Assembly: GCF_900111765.1 (NCBI RefSeq)
Contig: NZ_FOIB01000007.1
Location: 368,706-432,705 of the forward strand
DNA: 64,000 bases
Direction of reading: 5' to 3'
Source of the DNA: Myxococcus fulvus
GTDB lineage: Bacteria; Myxococcota; Myxococcia; Myxococcales; Myxococcaceae
Positions 30,212-38,330 of the stretch are shown one piece after another. Positions within the stretch are counted from its first letter, which is position 1; each line of letters opens with the position of its first letter. The translations under genes and the position numbers were made by a program. The notes beneath the pieces were generated by a model. That model made no database searches and was not told the DNA's origin. It worked only from the letters and a program-made list of their open reading frames with translations.

Positions 30212-30694
30212 TCAGTCCCGCTTGAGGCGGCGACGAGAGGCGACCCGGTCCAGCAGGGCTTGCAGACGGGGCTGGGGCGCCTTCGGCAGCGCCTTGTCTG
30301 TCGGAGATTGTAGGGGCATCTCCTTCGCCATCCGGTAGACCTCGATCAGCCGCTCCTTGAAGAGCTCGTTGTCGGGGCGCTCCTGGACGGCGCGGCGGTA
30401 GGCGGCGGCCGCTCCCACGTAGTCCCCCAGGGCGAACAGGCGCTCACCCTCCTGGGCGGGTGAGGAGGGACCGAGCGGGAGCTCCGGCTCCTCGGGCGGT
30501 CGGATGGCCTCCAGCTTCTGGAGCTCCAGGGGCTGGAGGGACTCGCGGAGGTTGGCGAGCTTGTCGGCGAGCGCTCCGTCGTCCGGGAAGGCCAGGAGGA
30601 GCGCCTCGTAGAGGTCGAGCGCCTCGACCAGCTCTCCACGGCGCAGCGCTCGGTCGGCGCGAGCCTCCATCTCCACCCGGGCTGCAGGATTCAT
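30212..30694 (-). CDS. Small TPR protein
   Basis: 160 residues, no signal peptide. Two TPR-like motifs: RADRALRRGELVEALDLYEALLLAFPDD (about 12-40) and ERLFALGDYVGAAAAYRRAVQERPDN (about 83-108). The tail is basic (RRRLKRD). Cytosolic, probably a protein-protein adaptor. Located upstream of the pfk promoter on the same strand; partner unknown. Confidence 0.75.
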   Translation of the reverse strand: MNPAARVEMEARADRALRRGELVEALDLYEALLLAFPDDGALADKLANLRESLQPLELQKLEAIRPPEEPELPLGPSSPAQEGERLFALGDYVGAAAAYRRAVQERPDNELFKERLIEVYRMAKEMPLQSPTDKALPKAPQPRLQALLDRVASRRRLKRD

Positions 30695-30869
30695 CTCGGC
30701 GCGAGGTTACCCGCGCCCGACGGGGATGTCACAACGAAGGCGCGCCATGCGCTGACTTCGCGGTGTGCCGGGCCGGCGGGCCTGCGCCCGTGAAGCCGTG
30801 TCTTCTGGGTATCCATGGGTTCATGCGGCTCGGCGCGCGAGGTGGCCGCGTCCGGGGCGCGGGGGACCT

Positions 30870-31553
30870 ATGCTGCGCGGCGTGAGTCTCTCGTGGGTGG
30901 CAGGCGGGTGGTTGTTGCTGTCGGGCGCGCTCGGCACCGAGCTGCGGCGCGACGGCTACGTGCTGCGTCCGCCCGAGGGGTTCCACATGGTGCGGTGGGA
31001 GCCCTACACGGGCTCGGTGGCGGGGGCGGTGACGTTGGACGCGGAGACGCCGAGGTCCTTGTCCGCGGCGCTCGCGGATGGCGAGGGCCCGGAGGCGGCG
31101 ACGATGTTGGTGTCGGTGGTGGAGCGCGGCTTCTCCGCGAGCCCGTCCGAGCGTGACGACTTCGCGTCGGCGGTGATGCAGCACTTCCAGCGGGAGCTGG
31201 GGGTGGTGTTGTCGCCGGAGCGCGTGGACCGGATTGGAGGCGACGCGCCGCGCGTGGAGGTGCTGGGGACGCTGCGGGACGCGGGGCAGACGCGCACGGT
31301 GCTGGTGGCGGGGCTCGCGTCCGAGGGGCGGCACGCGGTGGTGGTGGTGAGCGCGCCCGCGGTGCGCTGGGAGGTGCTGGCTCCGAGCGTGCGCGCGTCG
31401 CTGGAGACGTTCCGGCTGGAGCCGACGACGGCGCCCGGCGTGGTCCCCCGTCGGTTGCTGGGCGCGCTCGCCGGAGCGCTGGCGGGCGCGCTGGTGGCTT
31501 CCTACGCGGCGTGGCGCCGGGGGCGCGCGGGGCGGAGGGCCTCCGAGTCGTGA
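30870..31553 (+). CDS. Membrane-anchored hypothetical protein
   Basis: 227 residues from ATG 30870; GTG at 30882 is a possible alternative start. N-terminal signal peptide (WVAGGWLLLSGALG). A soluble domain with alternating strands follows (DGYVLRPPEGFHMV, VSVVERGFSASPSERDDFASAVMQHF), then a C-terminal membrane helix (RRLLGALAGALAGALVASYAAW) and a basic cytosolic tail. Family not recognised. Divergent from the small TPR gene. Confidence 0.7.
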   Translation: MLRGVSLSWVAGGWLLLSGALGTELRRDGYVLRPPEGFHMVRWEPYTGSVAGAVTLDAETPRSLSAALADGEGPEAATMLVSVVERGFSASPSERDDFASAVMQHFQRELGVVLSPERVDRIGGDAPRVEVLGTLRDAGQTRTVLVAGLASEGRHAVVVVSAPAVRWEVLAPSVRASLETFRLEPTTAPGVVPRRLLGALAGALAGALVASYAAWRRGRAGRRASES

Positions 31554-31693
31554 CGATTGCGCGGCAGGCGCGAGCACAGCCACCGGATGGTGTCGCGCGG
31601 CGCCGCGGTGGCGTGTCGCGCTTGCGTGCGATGTCCCGCTGAGGGAAGCCTCGGAGGCGCGCTGAACCCACGCTCGCCTCGCACGGGGGACGC

Positions 31694-31728
31694 GCGCGCC
31701 GGAGCCCGAGGAATCGGCTCCGGCGCGC
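31694..31728. terminator. Strong bidirectional hairpin between convergent genes
   Basis: A 13-base perfect stem (GCGCGCCGGAGCC / GGCTCCGGCGCGC) around a 9-base loop, between a + gene ending at 31553 and a - gene ending at 31750. No T-run follows, but stem strength and position between convergent stops fit transcription termination from both sides. Confidence 0.65.
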
Positions 31729-31749
31729 CTTCGAGCTCAGCGCTTCATG

Positions 31750-32169
31750 TCACCCCGCGCTCGGCTCGGGCGCGAGCGGCGGCACGGCGGTGGGCTTGCG
31801 GTGCTCATCCAGCGCCACGAGCACGAAGCGCCCCCGGGTGCACAGCTCCCGCGCGCCGGTGAGCAGGTCCTCCGCGAACATCTCCACGTCCACGGTGACG
31901 GAGGTGCGGCCCGTCGCCGTCACGCGGCTGACCAGCTCCACGAGCTGCCCCTGCTGCACGGGCATGTGGAAGTCCACGCGCTCGCTGGACGCGGTGACGA
32001 CGGTGCGGCGCGTGTAGCGGCTGGCGGTGATGAACGCGGACATGTCCATCCACCTCAGGGCCTGACCTCCGAAGAGGGTGCCGTAGTGGTTGGTCTGATC
32101 CGGGAACACCATGTCCACCATCCGCGTCTCGGTGGCGGAGGAGGGGAGGGACGGCTGCATGTGACTCAT
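31750..32169 (-). CDS. Hotdog-fold acyl-CoA thioesterase (YciA/BACH type)
   Basis: 139 residues from ATG 32169, preceded by GGAG at seven bases. Typical motifs: TNHYGTLFGGQALRWMD (the catalytic Asp follows GGxxLxxM), SERVDFHMPVQQGQLVEL and TVDVEMFAEDL. It hydrolyses acyl-CoA to free acid and CoA in the cytosol; chain-length preference unknown. Its roughly 350-base leader contains a cobalamin-riboswitch-like element (32310-32520), so expression is probably controlled by vitamin B12. Convergent with the membrane protein gene at 30870. Confidence 0.9.
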   Translation of the reverse strand: MSHMQPSLPSSATETRMVDMVFPDQTNHYGTLFGGQALRWMDMSAFITASRYTRRTVVTASSERVDFHMPVQQGQLVELVSRVTATGRTSVTVDVEMFAEDLLTGARELCTRGRFVLVALDEHRKPTAVPPLAPEPSAG

Positions 32170-32309
32170 GGATGGACTCCTGGCCCACGGGCCACCCCGG
32201 ACGTGAAGACCTCCGAGGGCGGCGGTGGGCCGCGATGGATGGCCTGGCCTTCCCGCGAAGGCCGGGGGCGAAGCGCCACCCGGGGCGCTGTCCGCGTCCC
32301 GGAGGGGCT
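32170..32309 (-). promoter_or_regulatory. Candidate expression platform of the cobalamin riboswitch
   Basis: Between aptamer and thioesterase ATG the minus strand can form three perfect hairpins: AGCGCC/GGCGCT (32272-32289), GGCCTTC/GAAGGCC (32246-32263) and GGCCC/GGGCC (32182-32193). The last abuts the ribosome binding site (32177-32180), so translational control is plausible. No U-run terminator was seen. Confidence 0.4.
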
Positions 32310-32520
32310 CGAGGCAGGTTTTCGGGCTCCGTGGGCCTGCTCCACCACCCGCCACTCGTCGCGGCGCGTGCTGGCGTCCTAGGCGCCGTCCCTTCCCAGC
32401 CCTCGTCTGCCGAGGACCAGTGCGTTCGACGGCGTTCGTTCCCACTGACCGCTGCGGGGCAGCTCCGGATTCACACCGGATTCCCTTGCTAAACCTCGTG
32501 GACCCCCACGAGGCACCTCG
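32310..32520 (-). promoter_or_regulatory. Cobalamin (B12) riboswitch aptamer
   Basis: Read on the minus strand, the element has the B12-riboswitch landmarks in order: AAGGGAATCCGGTG, GAATCCGGAGCTGCCCCGC immediately followed by AGCGGTCAG (the B12-box type core), a CAGTG...CACTG arm, CTGGGAAGG, and near the end GCCCGAAAACCTGCC. The 5' end CGAGG (32520-32516) can pair with CCTCG at the 3' end to close the P1-like stem, giving 211 bases, the usual size. It lies 140 bases upstream of the thioesterase gene. Confidence 0.85.
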
Positions 32521-32654
32521 GGCGGGGCGGACCCTACCCGCTGCCCGGCGCGTCGCCAACAGGGCAGGTGGGTCGACGAGCGCACCGGAGGCCTCATGCC
32601 CCCGCCACTCGGTACCCCCGCGCGCGCGGCGCTGGGATAGCGTGCGCCGCATCC

Positions 32655-33995
32655 ATGTTCGTCTTCCTCCTCGTCGCCGTGCTGGGGCAGGCGCCGGCCG
32701 TCGCCCCATCGGAGCCGGGCGCGCCCTCCGCCGTCCGAAGCCAACCCGACGTCGTGCCCGCTCCCGCGCCCGAGCCGCCTCCGGCCGTGTTGCCCCCGGC
32801 CACCCACGAGCTCTTCCAGCGCATCCAGAACCGCGTCGCCCAGGTGCGCATCATCGAGCGTCGCTCGGGCACGCGCTCCTCCATCGGCTCCGCCTTCTTC
32901 GTCTCGGGCGACGGGTACGCCATCACCAACTACCACGTGGTCTCCGACGTGGTGCTCCACCCGGAGGACTACACCGCGCAGCTCGTGCTGCGCACCGGCG
33001 GGGAGCCCGTGCCCGCGCGCCTGGTGGACGTGGACGTGGTGCACGACCTGGCCGTCATCCGCATGGATGAACCGGTGAAGGACTTCTTCGTCCTGGAGGA
33101 CCGCGAGCCGCCCCAGGGCGCGCGCCTGTTCGCCATGGGCAATCCCCATGACCTGGGCACCACCATCGTCGAGGGCACGTACAACGGCTTCATCCAGGAC
33201 TCGCTCTACGAGCGCCTGCACTTCAGCGGCGCCATTAACCCCGGCATGAGTGGAGGCCCGACGCTGACGGGGCAGGGCACGGTGGTGGGAGTCAACGTGG
33301 CCACCATGGGCAACCAGCTGGGCTTCCTGGTGCCGGTGCACCGCGCGAGGACGCTGCTCGGCCGGGCGCTGAAGCTGGCGCCGGACGCGACGCCCGCGCT
33401 GATGGAGACGGTGCGCGCGCAGCTCATCGAGAACCAGCAGCGGCTCACCGAGCAGATGCTCGCGGCCTCGCTGCCGAAGCAGACCCTGGGCAGCTACCAC
33501 GTCCCGGGGCGGTGGATTCCCTTCCTCAAGTGCTGGGGCGACACGCCGCATGACCCGGAGGTGCCGTACACCGTGACGAACTACCAGTGCTCGTCCGAGG
33601 AGGACATCTACCTGTCCTCGCGGCACCGCACCGGCGTGGTGGCCTTCCTGCACCAGCAGGCCTCCAGCCAGGAGCTGGGCGCGCTGCGCTTCTCCGCGCT
33701 CTACACCGCGCTGTTCTCGCAGGACCCGGACACGGTGGAGGCCTCGCGCGAGGACGTCACCAACTTCCGGTGCACCTCCGAGTTCGTGGACGTGGGCGGC
33801 CTGCCCGTGCGCGCCGCCATGTGCCTGCGCGCGTACAAGCGCTTCCCGGGGCTCTATGACCTGGTGCTGCGCGCCGCCGCGCTCAACGCCAGCACCAGCG
33901 GGGTGGACACCAGCCTCACGCTGGGCGGCTTCACGGCGGACAACGCGCGCAAGCTGGCGCGCCGCTACCTGGAGGGGCTGTCGTGGACGAAGTGA
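32655..33995 (+). CDS. Secreted trypsin-like serine protease
   Basis: 446 residues from ATG 32655, which starts a signal peptide (MFVFLLVAVLGQAPA). After a Pro-rich linker (about 18-48) a chymotrypsin-fold domain carries a full triad: His94 (TNYHVVS), Asp131 (VVHDLAVI) and Ser199 (NPGMSGGP). No PDZ domain is seen; the C-terminal half (about 250-446) is Cys-containing and not recognised. Acts outside the cytoplasm. The FHA membrane protein gene starts inside its last codons. Confidence 0.88.
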   Translation: MFVFLLVAVLGQAPAVAPSEPGAPSAVRSQPDVVPAPAPEPPPAVLPPATHELFQRIQNRVAQVRIIERRSGTRSSIGSAFFVSGDGYAITNYHVVSDVVLHPEDYTAQLVLRTGGEPVPARLVDVDVVHDLAVIRMDEPVKDFFVLEDREPPQGARLFAMGNPHDLGTTIVEGTYNGFIQDSLYERLHFSGAINPGMSGGPTLTGQGTVVGVNVATMGNQLGFLVPVHRARTLLGRALKLAPDATPALMETVRAQLIENQQRLTEQMLAASLPKQTLGSYHVPGRWIPFLKCWGDTPHDPEVPYTVTNYQCSSEEDIYLSSRHRTGVVAFLHQQASSQELGALRFSALYTALFSQDPDTVEASREDVTNFRCTSEFVDVGGLPVRAAMCLRAYKRFPGLYDLVLRAAALNASTSGVDTSLTLGGFTADNARKLARRYLEGLSWTK

Positions 33996-34951
33996 TCTTC
34001 CTGGAGGTGCTGGAGGGTGACCTGGTCAACACGCGTCACCGGCTGGAGCGCTTCCCGGCCACGGTGGGCCGCGCGTACTCGAACGACGTCATCCTGGACG
34101 ACCCGAAGGTCTCCGCCGAGCACCTGCGCATCGACCGCCGCGAGGATGGCGCGCTCGTGCTGCGCGACGTCGGCAGCGACAATGGCACCTGGCGCGTGCA
34201 GCCCTGGACGCAGCTGGCGGAGCTGGAGCTGGCGCCCGACACCCGCGTGGCCGTGGGGGACACGGTGCTGCGCTTCCGGGCCCGCAACCACGCGGTGCCG
34301 CCCACGGTGGTCAGCACCGTGTCCGGCGAGCCTCGCGAGCGCGTGTTCGAGCACCCGCGCGCCTTCCCCGTGGCGATGTTGGCCCTGCTGCTGTTCAGCG
34401 CGCTGGCGTCCTACCTGGGCAACTACGCGCGCACGGACTGGGGCGAGCTCACGGTGGCCCTGGTGATGCCCCTGACGCTCACGCTCCTGTGGGCCGGAGG
34501 CTGGGCGGTGGCCAGCCGCATCTCCCGCCGCCACTTCCACTACCGCGCGCACGCGACCATCGGCGCGCTGGTGCTCCTGGGCGCCGTCGCGCTGCCGCTG
34601 CTGGTGGCCGCGCTGGGCTTCAGCCTGGGCCTGGGCGCCAGCCTCTCCTGGGTGTACCACGCGACGTTCCTGCTCCTCATGGGCTGGGGGCTCTTCTGGC
34701 ACCTGCGCTACGTGGCGCGGTGGGAGCCGGCGCGGCTGGTGCGGGTGCTCGTCGTGGTGACGCTGGCCTTCGGCGCCGTGTCCCGGGCGAATGACCTGCT
34801 GGGCAACGAGCCCTTCAGCACGTCGCTGGACTTCTCCCGCACGCTGCTGCCGCCCGTCTTCCGGGTGGCCCGCGCCCAGCCCGTGGAGTCCTTCTTCGAG
34901 GACCTGGACGGGCTCCAGGAGCAGGTGGACGCGCTCGCCAAGGAGGAGTAG
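33983..34951 (+). CDS. FHA-domain polytopic membrane protein
   Basis: 322 residues from GTG 33983, overlapping the protease gene by 13 bases. An N-terminal cytosolic FHA domain (about 15-95: ATVGRAYSNDVILDD, SAEHLRID, GSDNGTW) is followed by about five membrane helices (about 125-265) and a short acidic tail (FFEDLDGLQEQVDALAKEE). FHA domains bind phosphothreonine, so this protein may link a Ser/Thr kinase to the secreted protease made from the same transcript (inference). Confidence 0.85.
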   Translation: MDEVIFLEVLEGDLVNTRHRLERFPATVGRAYSNDVILDDPKVSAEHLRIDRREDGALVLRDVGSDNGTWRVQPWTQLAELELAPDTRVAVGDTVLRFRARNHAVPPTVVSTVSGEPRERVFEHPRAFPVAMLALLLFSALASYLGNYARTDWGELTVALVMPLTLTLLWAGGWAVASRISRRHFHYRAHATIGALVLLGAVALPLLVAALGFSLGLGASLSWVYHATFLLLMGWGLFWHLRYVARWEPARLVRVLVVVTLAFGAVSRANDLLGNEPFSTSLDFSRTLLPPVFRVARAQPVESFFEDLDGLQEQVDALAKEE

Positions 34952-35039
34952 CGCTCGACGACGTCACGGGTGGGATGGCCGTGTCAGACCTGGAAGGTAG
35001 CGTGCGTCGCTCGGGTGGTTGAGCGACCAGGAGGTCCAG

Positions 35040-36131
35040 GTGCGAGTGAGCGTGGCGCCGGAGCTGTCGTCGTTCCGGGAGGTGGCGCGTGGGTTGTTGG
35101 TGCGCGGCATGCCTCCGGACCGGGTGGAGTTCGAACAGGGGCAGGAGTCGTGGACGGAGTGGATGGACCCGCTCCTGTCCGGCGGCGGCGCCCGCGCTGC
35201 CCCGGCGCTGCCCGCGGACTTCCTGTCCCTGGCGGAGAAGGTGGTGTGTCACCGGGACGCGGAGCGCTTCGCGTTGCTGTACCGCGTGCTCTGGCGGCTG
35301 ACGCACGGTGAGCGGCGCCTGCTGGAGAAGGACGCGGACCGGGACGTCCAGCGGCTGCGGCGCATGGAGCGCGCGGTGCGGAGGGACCTGCGGGAGCTGG
35401 TGATTCGCGTCCGGTTCCGTCGCGCCGCCTCGGACGGAGAGGCGCGCCATGTCGCGTGGTACCGGCCGGAGCACCGCGTCGTCCGGCTGGCCGCGCCCTT
35501 CCTCGTGGGGCGCTTCCCCTCGCTCCACTGGAGCCTCTTCACGCCGGACGCCAGCGCGCATTGGGACCGGGCGCGGCTGTCCTTCGGCGCGGGGCTCGCG
35601 TTCCCTGAACCTGGGCCCGCCGCGTCACCGGACGCGGGCCCAGCGCGGCCGCGGGTGTTGCTGCTGGGGGACGTGCCCGGCACGCGGGAGGAGGGGGACG
35701 CGGCGTGCTTCGTGGGACCCTCGGGCCGGTTGCTGGAGCTGGTGCTCTCGCGCGCGGGGCTGCGGACGTCGGACCTGCGGGTGTCTCGGGCCCGCTGGCC
35801 GGGACGTCGCTCGGGCGCGCTCACCTGGCCGGAGGCTCGGGCCCTGCGGGAGGAGCTGTCCTCGGAGGCGGCGCAAGTCCGCCCCCGGCTGCTGCTCGCG
35901 TTGGGCAGCGCCGCGGGGCAGGTGCTGCTGGGGCCGGGCTTCCGGCTGGACGTGGGGCGGGGGCGGCTGGTGCCCTCCGAGTGGGCCCCCGGCGCGCTTG
36001 CCACCTTCGCGCCGTGGGACGTGCTGCGTCGGCAGGACCCTCGCGAGCGCGCGGAAGCCCGCATCCACTTCGAGGCGGACGTGCGCGCCGCGGCGCAGTG
36101 GCTGAAGAGCCCGGAGGCCCTGGGCTCCTGA
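35040..36131 (+). CDS. DUF4130 protein fused to a divergent uracil-DNA glycosylase-like domain
   Basis: 363 residues. GTG at 35040 has AGGAGG five bases upstream and is preferred over TTG 35019. Residues about 1-200 match DUF4130 (FALLYRVLWRLTHGERRLLEKDADRDV, FRRAASDGEARHVAWYRPEHRVVR, FPSLHWSLFTPD). Residues about 205-360 resemble family 4/UdgX uracil-DNA glycosylases (VLLLGDVPGTREE, FVGPSGRLLELVLSRAGL, RPRLLLALGSAAGQVLLG) but the key motifs GEQPG, KRRIH and HPS are altered or missing. Probably a DNA repair or DNA-binding protein; catalysis doubtful. Confidence 0.78.
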   Translation: MRVSVAPELSSFREVARGLLVRGMPPDRVEFEQGQESWTEWMDPLLSGGGARAAPALPADFLSLAEKVVCHRDAERFALLYRVLWRLTHGERRLLEKDADRDVQRLRRMERAVRRDLRELVIRVRFRRAASDGEARHVAWYRPEHRVVRLAAPFLVGRFPSLHWSLFTPDASAHWDRARLSFGAGLAFPEPGPAASPDAGPARPRVLLLGDVPGTREEGDAACFVGPSGRLLELVLSRAGLRTSDLRVSRARWPGRRSGALTWPEARALREELSSEAAQVRPRLLLALGSAAGQVLLGPGFRLDVGRGRLVPSEWAPGALATFAPWDVLRRQDPRERAEARIHFEADVRAAAQWLKSPEALGS

Positions 36132-36285
36132 GCGGACACCCGCGGGCGGCATCGACAACGCGCGAAGCCGCCCTCCATATCGACCGGGCCCCTGGATGGT
36201 TGCGCTCCGGGGGGCTCTGGTGCTGGGCGCGCGGACAGGGTGCTAGCCTCGACCCGGCCCAGGTGAGCTTCTCGGAGGGGACTCC

Positions 36286-37092
36286 ATGCGCCGTTCAGCC
36301 CTGACCCTGTTGTTGCTGTTGTGCGCCGCGTGCGCGCGGACCTCGTCGGTGGTGCCGCGCCGCGGGCCTCCCGTCACCGTCGTCCCGCCGGAGCTGGCGC
36401 TCGAGTCCGGTTACTCGCCCTGGGCCATCTCCATGCCCTTCGGCCTCGCGCAGGATGGCAGCGCGCTCGTGCTGCGCTTCCTGGAGCGGGCCGAGGCGTC
36501 GGGCGCGCGCTACCTCAGCAACGTGCAGGTGGTGTTCGTCGCGGACGACGCGGGCACGTCCATGGAGTGCCGGACGACGCTGATGCCGGAGGGCACCATC
36601 CCCCCGTGGAAGCCGCTCATCCGCACCGCGATGGCCGCGGGGGAGTACGCGCCGCTGAAGCTGGTCAGCCGTCCCGTGCCGGACGTGGTGGTGAGCTGCC
36701 AGGAGACGTGGGCCGTCACCATGGTCCCCCAGGCTGTCCGCGTGTCCAACGCGGGGGGCGCGCCCCCGGGTGAGCTCACCATCGGCGGCAACATGGTGCG
36801 CCGTCCGGAGGTGCGCTGCGGGCCGGTGGCCACCATGCGGCTGCTCACGCGCTACGCCTTCGAGGACGCCGTCAACTACGTGCCCCCGCGCATCGAGCGG
36901 ATGGGTGAGCACCGCCCGGAGCTGAAGCTCCAGGAGACGGAGGCGGAGTGCTATCCGCGAGACCCGGCCTCTCCCGGCGTCAACCGCATCGAGGCCATGG
37001 CCTATGGCGGCGCCGGGCCGCGCGCCGCGTTCCTGGACGGCCCCATGCCGTTGATGGAGGCGCCCAGGTCCGCGCCCCAGATGGACCTCTGA
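36286..37092 (+). CDS. Probable lipoprotein
   Basis: 268 residues from ATG 36286, with GGAG upstream. Signal peptide MRRSALTLLLLLCAAC with Cys16 in a lipobox-like CAAC. The mature domain (about 30-260) has paired Cys (CRTTL, VSCQETW, VRCGPV, AECYPRD) that may form disulfides. Not recognised. Ends 18 bases from the convergent reductase gene. Confidence 0.7.
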   Translation: MRRSALTLLLLLCAACARTSSVVPRRGPPVTVVPPELALESGYSPWAISMPFGLAQDGSALVLRFLERAEASGARYLSNVQVVFVADDAGTSMECRTTLMPEGTIPPWKPLIRTAMAAGEYAPLKLVSRPVPDVVVSCQETWAVTMVPQAVRVSNAGGAPPGELTIGGNMVRRPEVRCGPVATMRLLTRYAFEDAVNYVPPRIERMGEHRPELKLQETEAECYPRDPASPGVNRIEAMAYGGAGPRAAFLDGPMPLMEAPRSAPQMDL

Positions 37093-37110
37093 GGTGCCCG
37101 CGCGCGCGGC

Positions 37111-38091
37111 TCACATGCCGCGCAGCGCGTGGGGCTGGTAGGGCGCCTCGAGCTGTTGAAGCTCCTCCGCCGTGAGCTTGAGGTCCACGGCGCGCACGGC
37201 GTCCTCCAGGTGCTCCATCTTCGTGGCGCCGATGATGGGCGCCGTCACCACCGGCCGTGACAGGAGCCACGCCAGGGCCACCTGCGCGGGCGGCACGTTG
37301 CGCGCCTCGGCCACCTTCCGGTTGGCCTCCGCCACCTCCCAGTCACCCGGCTGGTCATACAGCACGGGCGCGTACGCATCCGTCTTCGCGCGCGTCGTGG
37401 AGGTCCGGTCCGTCAGCGACTTGCGGGAGCCCGCGAGCAGCCCGCGCGCCAGGGGCGACCAGGGGATGACGCCGATGCCCTCCGCCTCGCACAGCGGCAG
37501 CATCTCCCGCTCCTCCTCGCGGTAGACCAGGTTGTAGTGGTCCTGCATGGACACGAAGCGCGACCAGCCGTGCAGGTCCGCCACGCCCAGCGCGCGGGCG
37601 AACTGCCAGGCGAACGTGGACGACGCGCCCAGGTAGCGCACCTTGCCCTGGTTCACGAGCTGATCCAACGCCGCCAGCGTCTCCTCCAGCGGCGTGTGCG
37701 GGTCCATCCGGTGGATTTGATACAGGTCGATGGTCTCCACCCCCAGGCGCTTGAGGCTCGCCTCGCACGCCTGGACGATGTGCTTGCGAGACAGGCCCCG
37801 CATGTTGGGCCCGTCCCCCATGGGGAAGTACACCTTGGTGGCGAGCACCACCTCCTCCATGCGCGCATACCGTCGCAGCGCACGGCCCGTCACTTCCTCG
37901 CTGACTCCCAGCGAGTACATGTCCGCGGTGTCGAAGAAGTTGATGCCCAGCTCCACCGCGCGGCGGAAGAAGGGCTGGGAGGCTTCCTCGTTCAGGACCC
38001 AGGGTCGCCAGGAAGGCGTGCCGTAGCTCATGCAGCCCAGGCAGAGGCGGGAGACACGCAGGCCGGTGCGGCCCAGCTGTGTGAACTTCAT
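37111..38091 (-). CDS. Aldo/keto reductase
   Basis: 326 residues. NAD(P)H-dependent (alpha/beta)8-barrel oxidoreductase. Tetrad segments are present: FFDTADMYSLG (Asp, Tyr), LATKVYFP (Lys) and YQIHRMD (His). The cofactor tail PIIGATKMEHLEDAVRA is typical. ATG at 38091 has GAGGAG upstream. Substrate unknown. Divergent from the NRPS locus with 239 bases between; it could mark the cluster edge or serve it, and nothing in the sequence decides. Confidence 0.92.
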   Translation of the reverse strand: MKFTQLGRTGLRVSRLCLGCMSYGTPSWRPWVLNEEASQPFFRRAVELGINFFDTADMYSLGVSEEVTGRALRRYARMEEVVLATKVYFPMGDGPNMRGLSRKHIVQACEASLKRLGVETIDLYQIHRMDPHTPLEETLAALDQLVNQGKVRYLGASSTFAWQFARALGVADLHGWSRFVSMQDHYNLVYREEEREMLPLCEAEGIGVIPWSPLARGLLAGSRKSLTDRTSTTRAKTDAYAPVLYDQPGDWEVAEANRKVAEARNVPPAQVALAWLLSRPVVTAPIIGATKMEHLEDAVRAVDLKLTAEELQQLEAPYQPHALRGM

Positions 38092-38330
38092 GGGAGTGCT
38101 CCTCTCGTCGGTGACGCGGGCCGTGAATATGCAACCTGCGAGCGCAGATGTGCTGGGTCATTCGTGATGACACGCCTTTTCTGGATGCCCCGAATCCATT
38201 AAAAGATAGGCGCATCCAGGGGACGCCAGTCGGTGCAGCCAAGACAACGCCCCCAGGTCGCTGGGACGCGTGTGTGCCGAGCTGAAACGGCTGGCGTCCT
38301 CCTGAAAAAATCCCCCCTCGGGACATCGAC
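38092..38330. other. Divergent intergenic region before the NRPS/PKS locus
   Basis: No gene. It contains the most AT-rich stretch nearby (ATCCATTAAAAGATAG, about 38194-38209), as expected near a promoter, but I could not assign -35/-10 or -24/-12 boxes with confidence. The NRPS start at 38331 has only a weak ribosome binding site. Confidence 0.4.

Noticed and set aside
32166..32348. Short minus-strand frame between the riboswitch and thioesterase
   Set aside because: It overlaps the aptamer end, has a poor start and no plausible protein; the region is better explained as leader RNA.
37111..38091. Aldo/keto reductase as tailoring enzyme of the NRPS product
   Set aside because: It is divergent, with its own upstream region, and belongs to a common housekeeping-like family; no sequence evidence ties it to the pathway.
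38092..38330. Sigma54 (-24/-12) promoter for the NRPS genes
   Set aside because: No TGGCAC-N5-TTGCA-like pair could be found despite the sigma54 activator elsewhere in the window.
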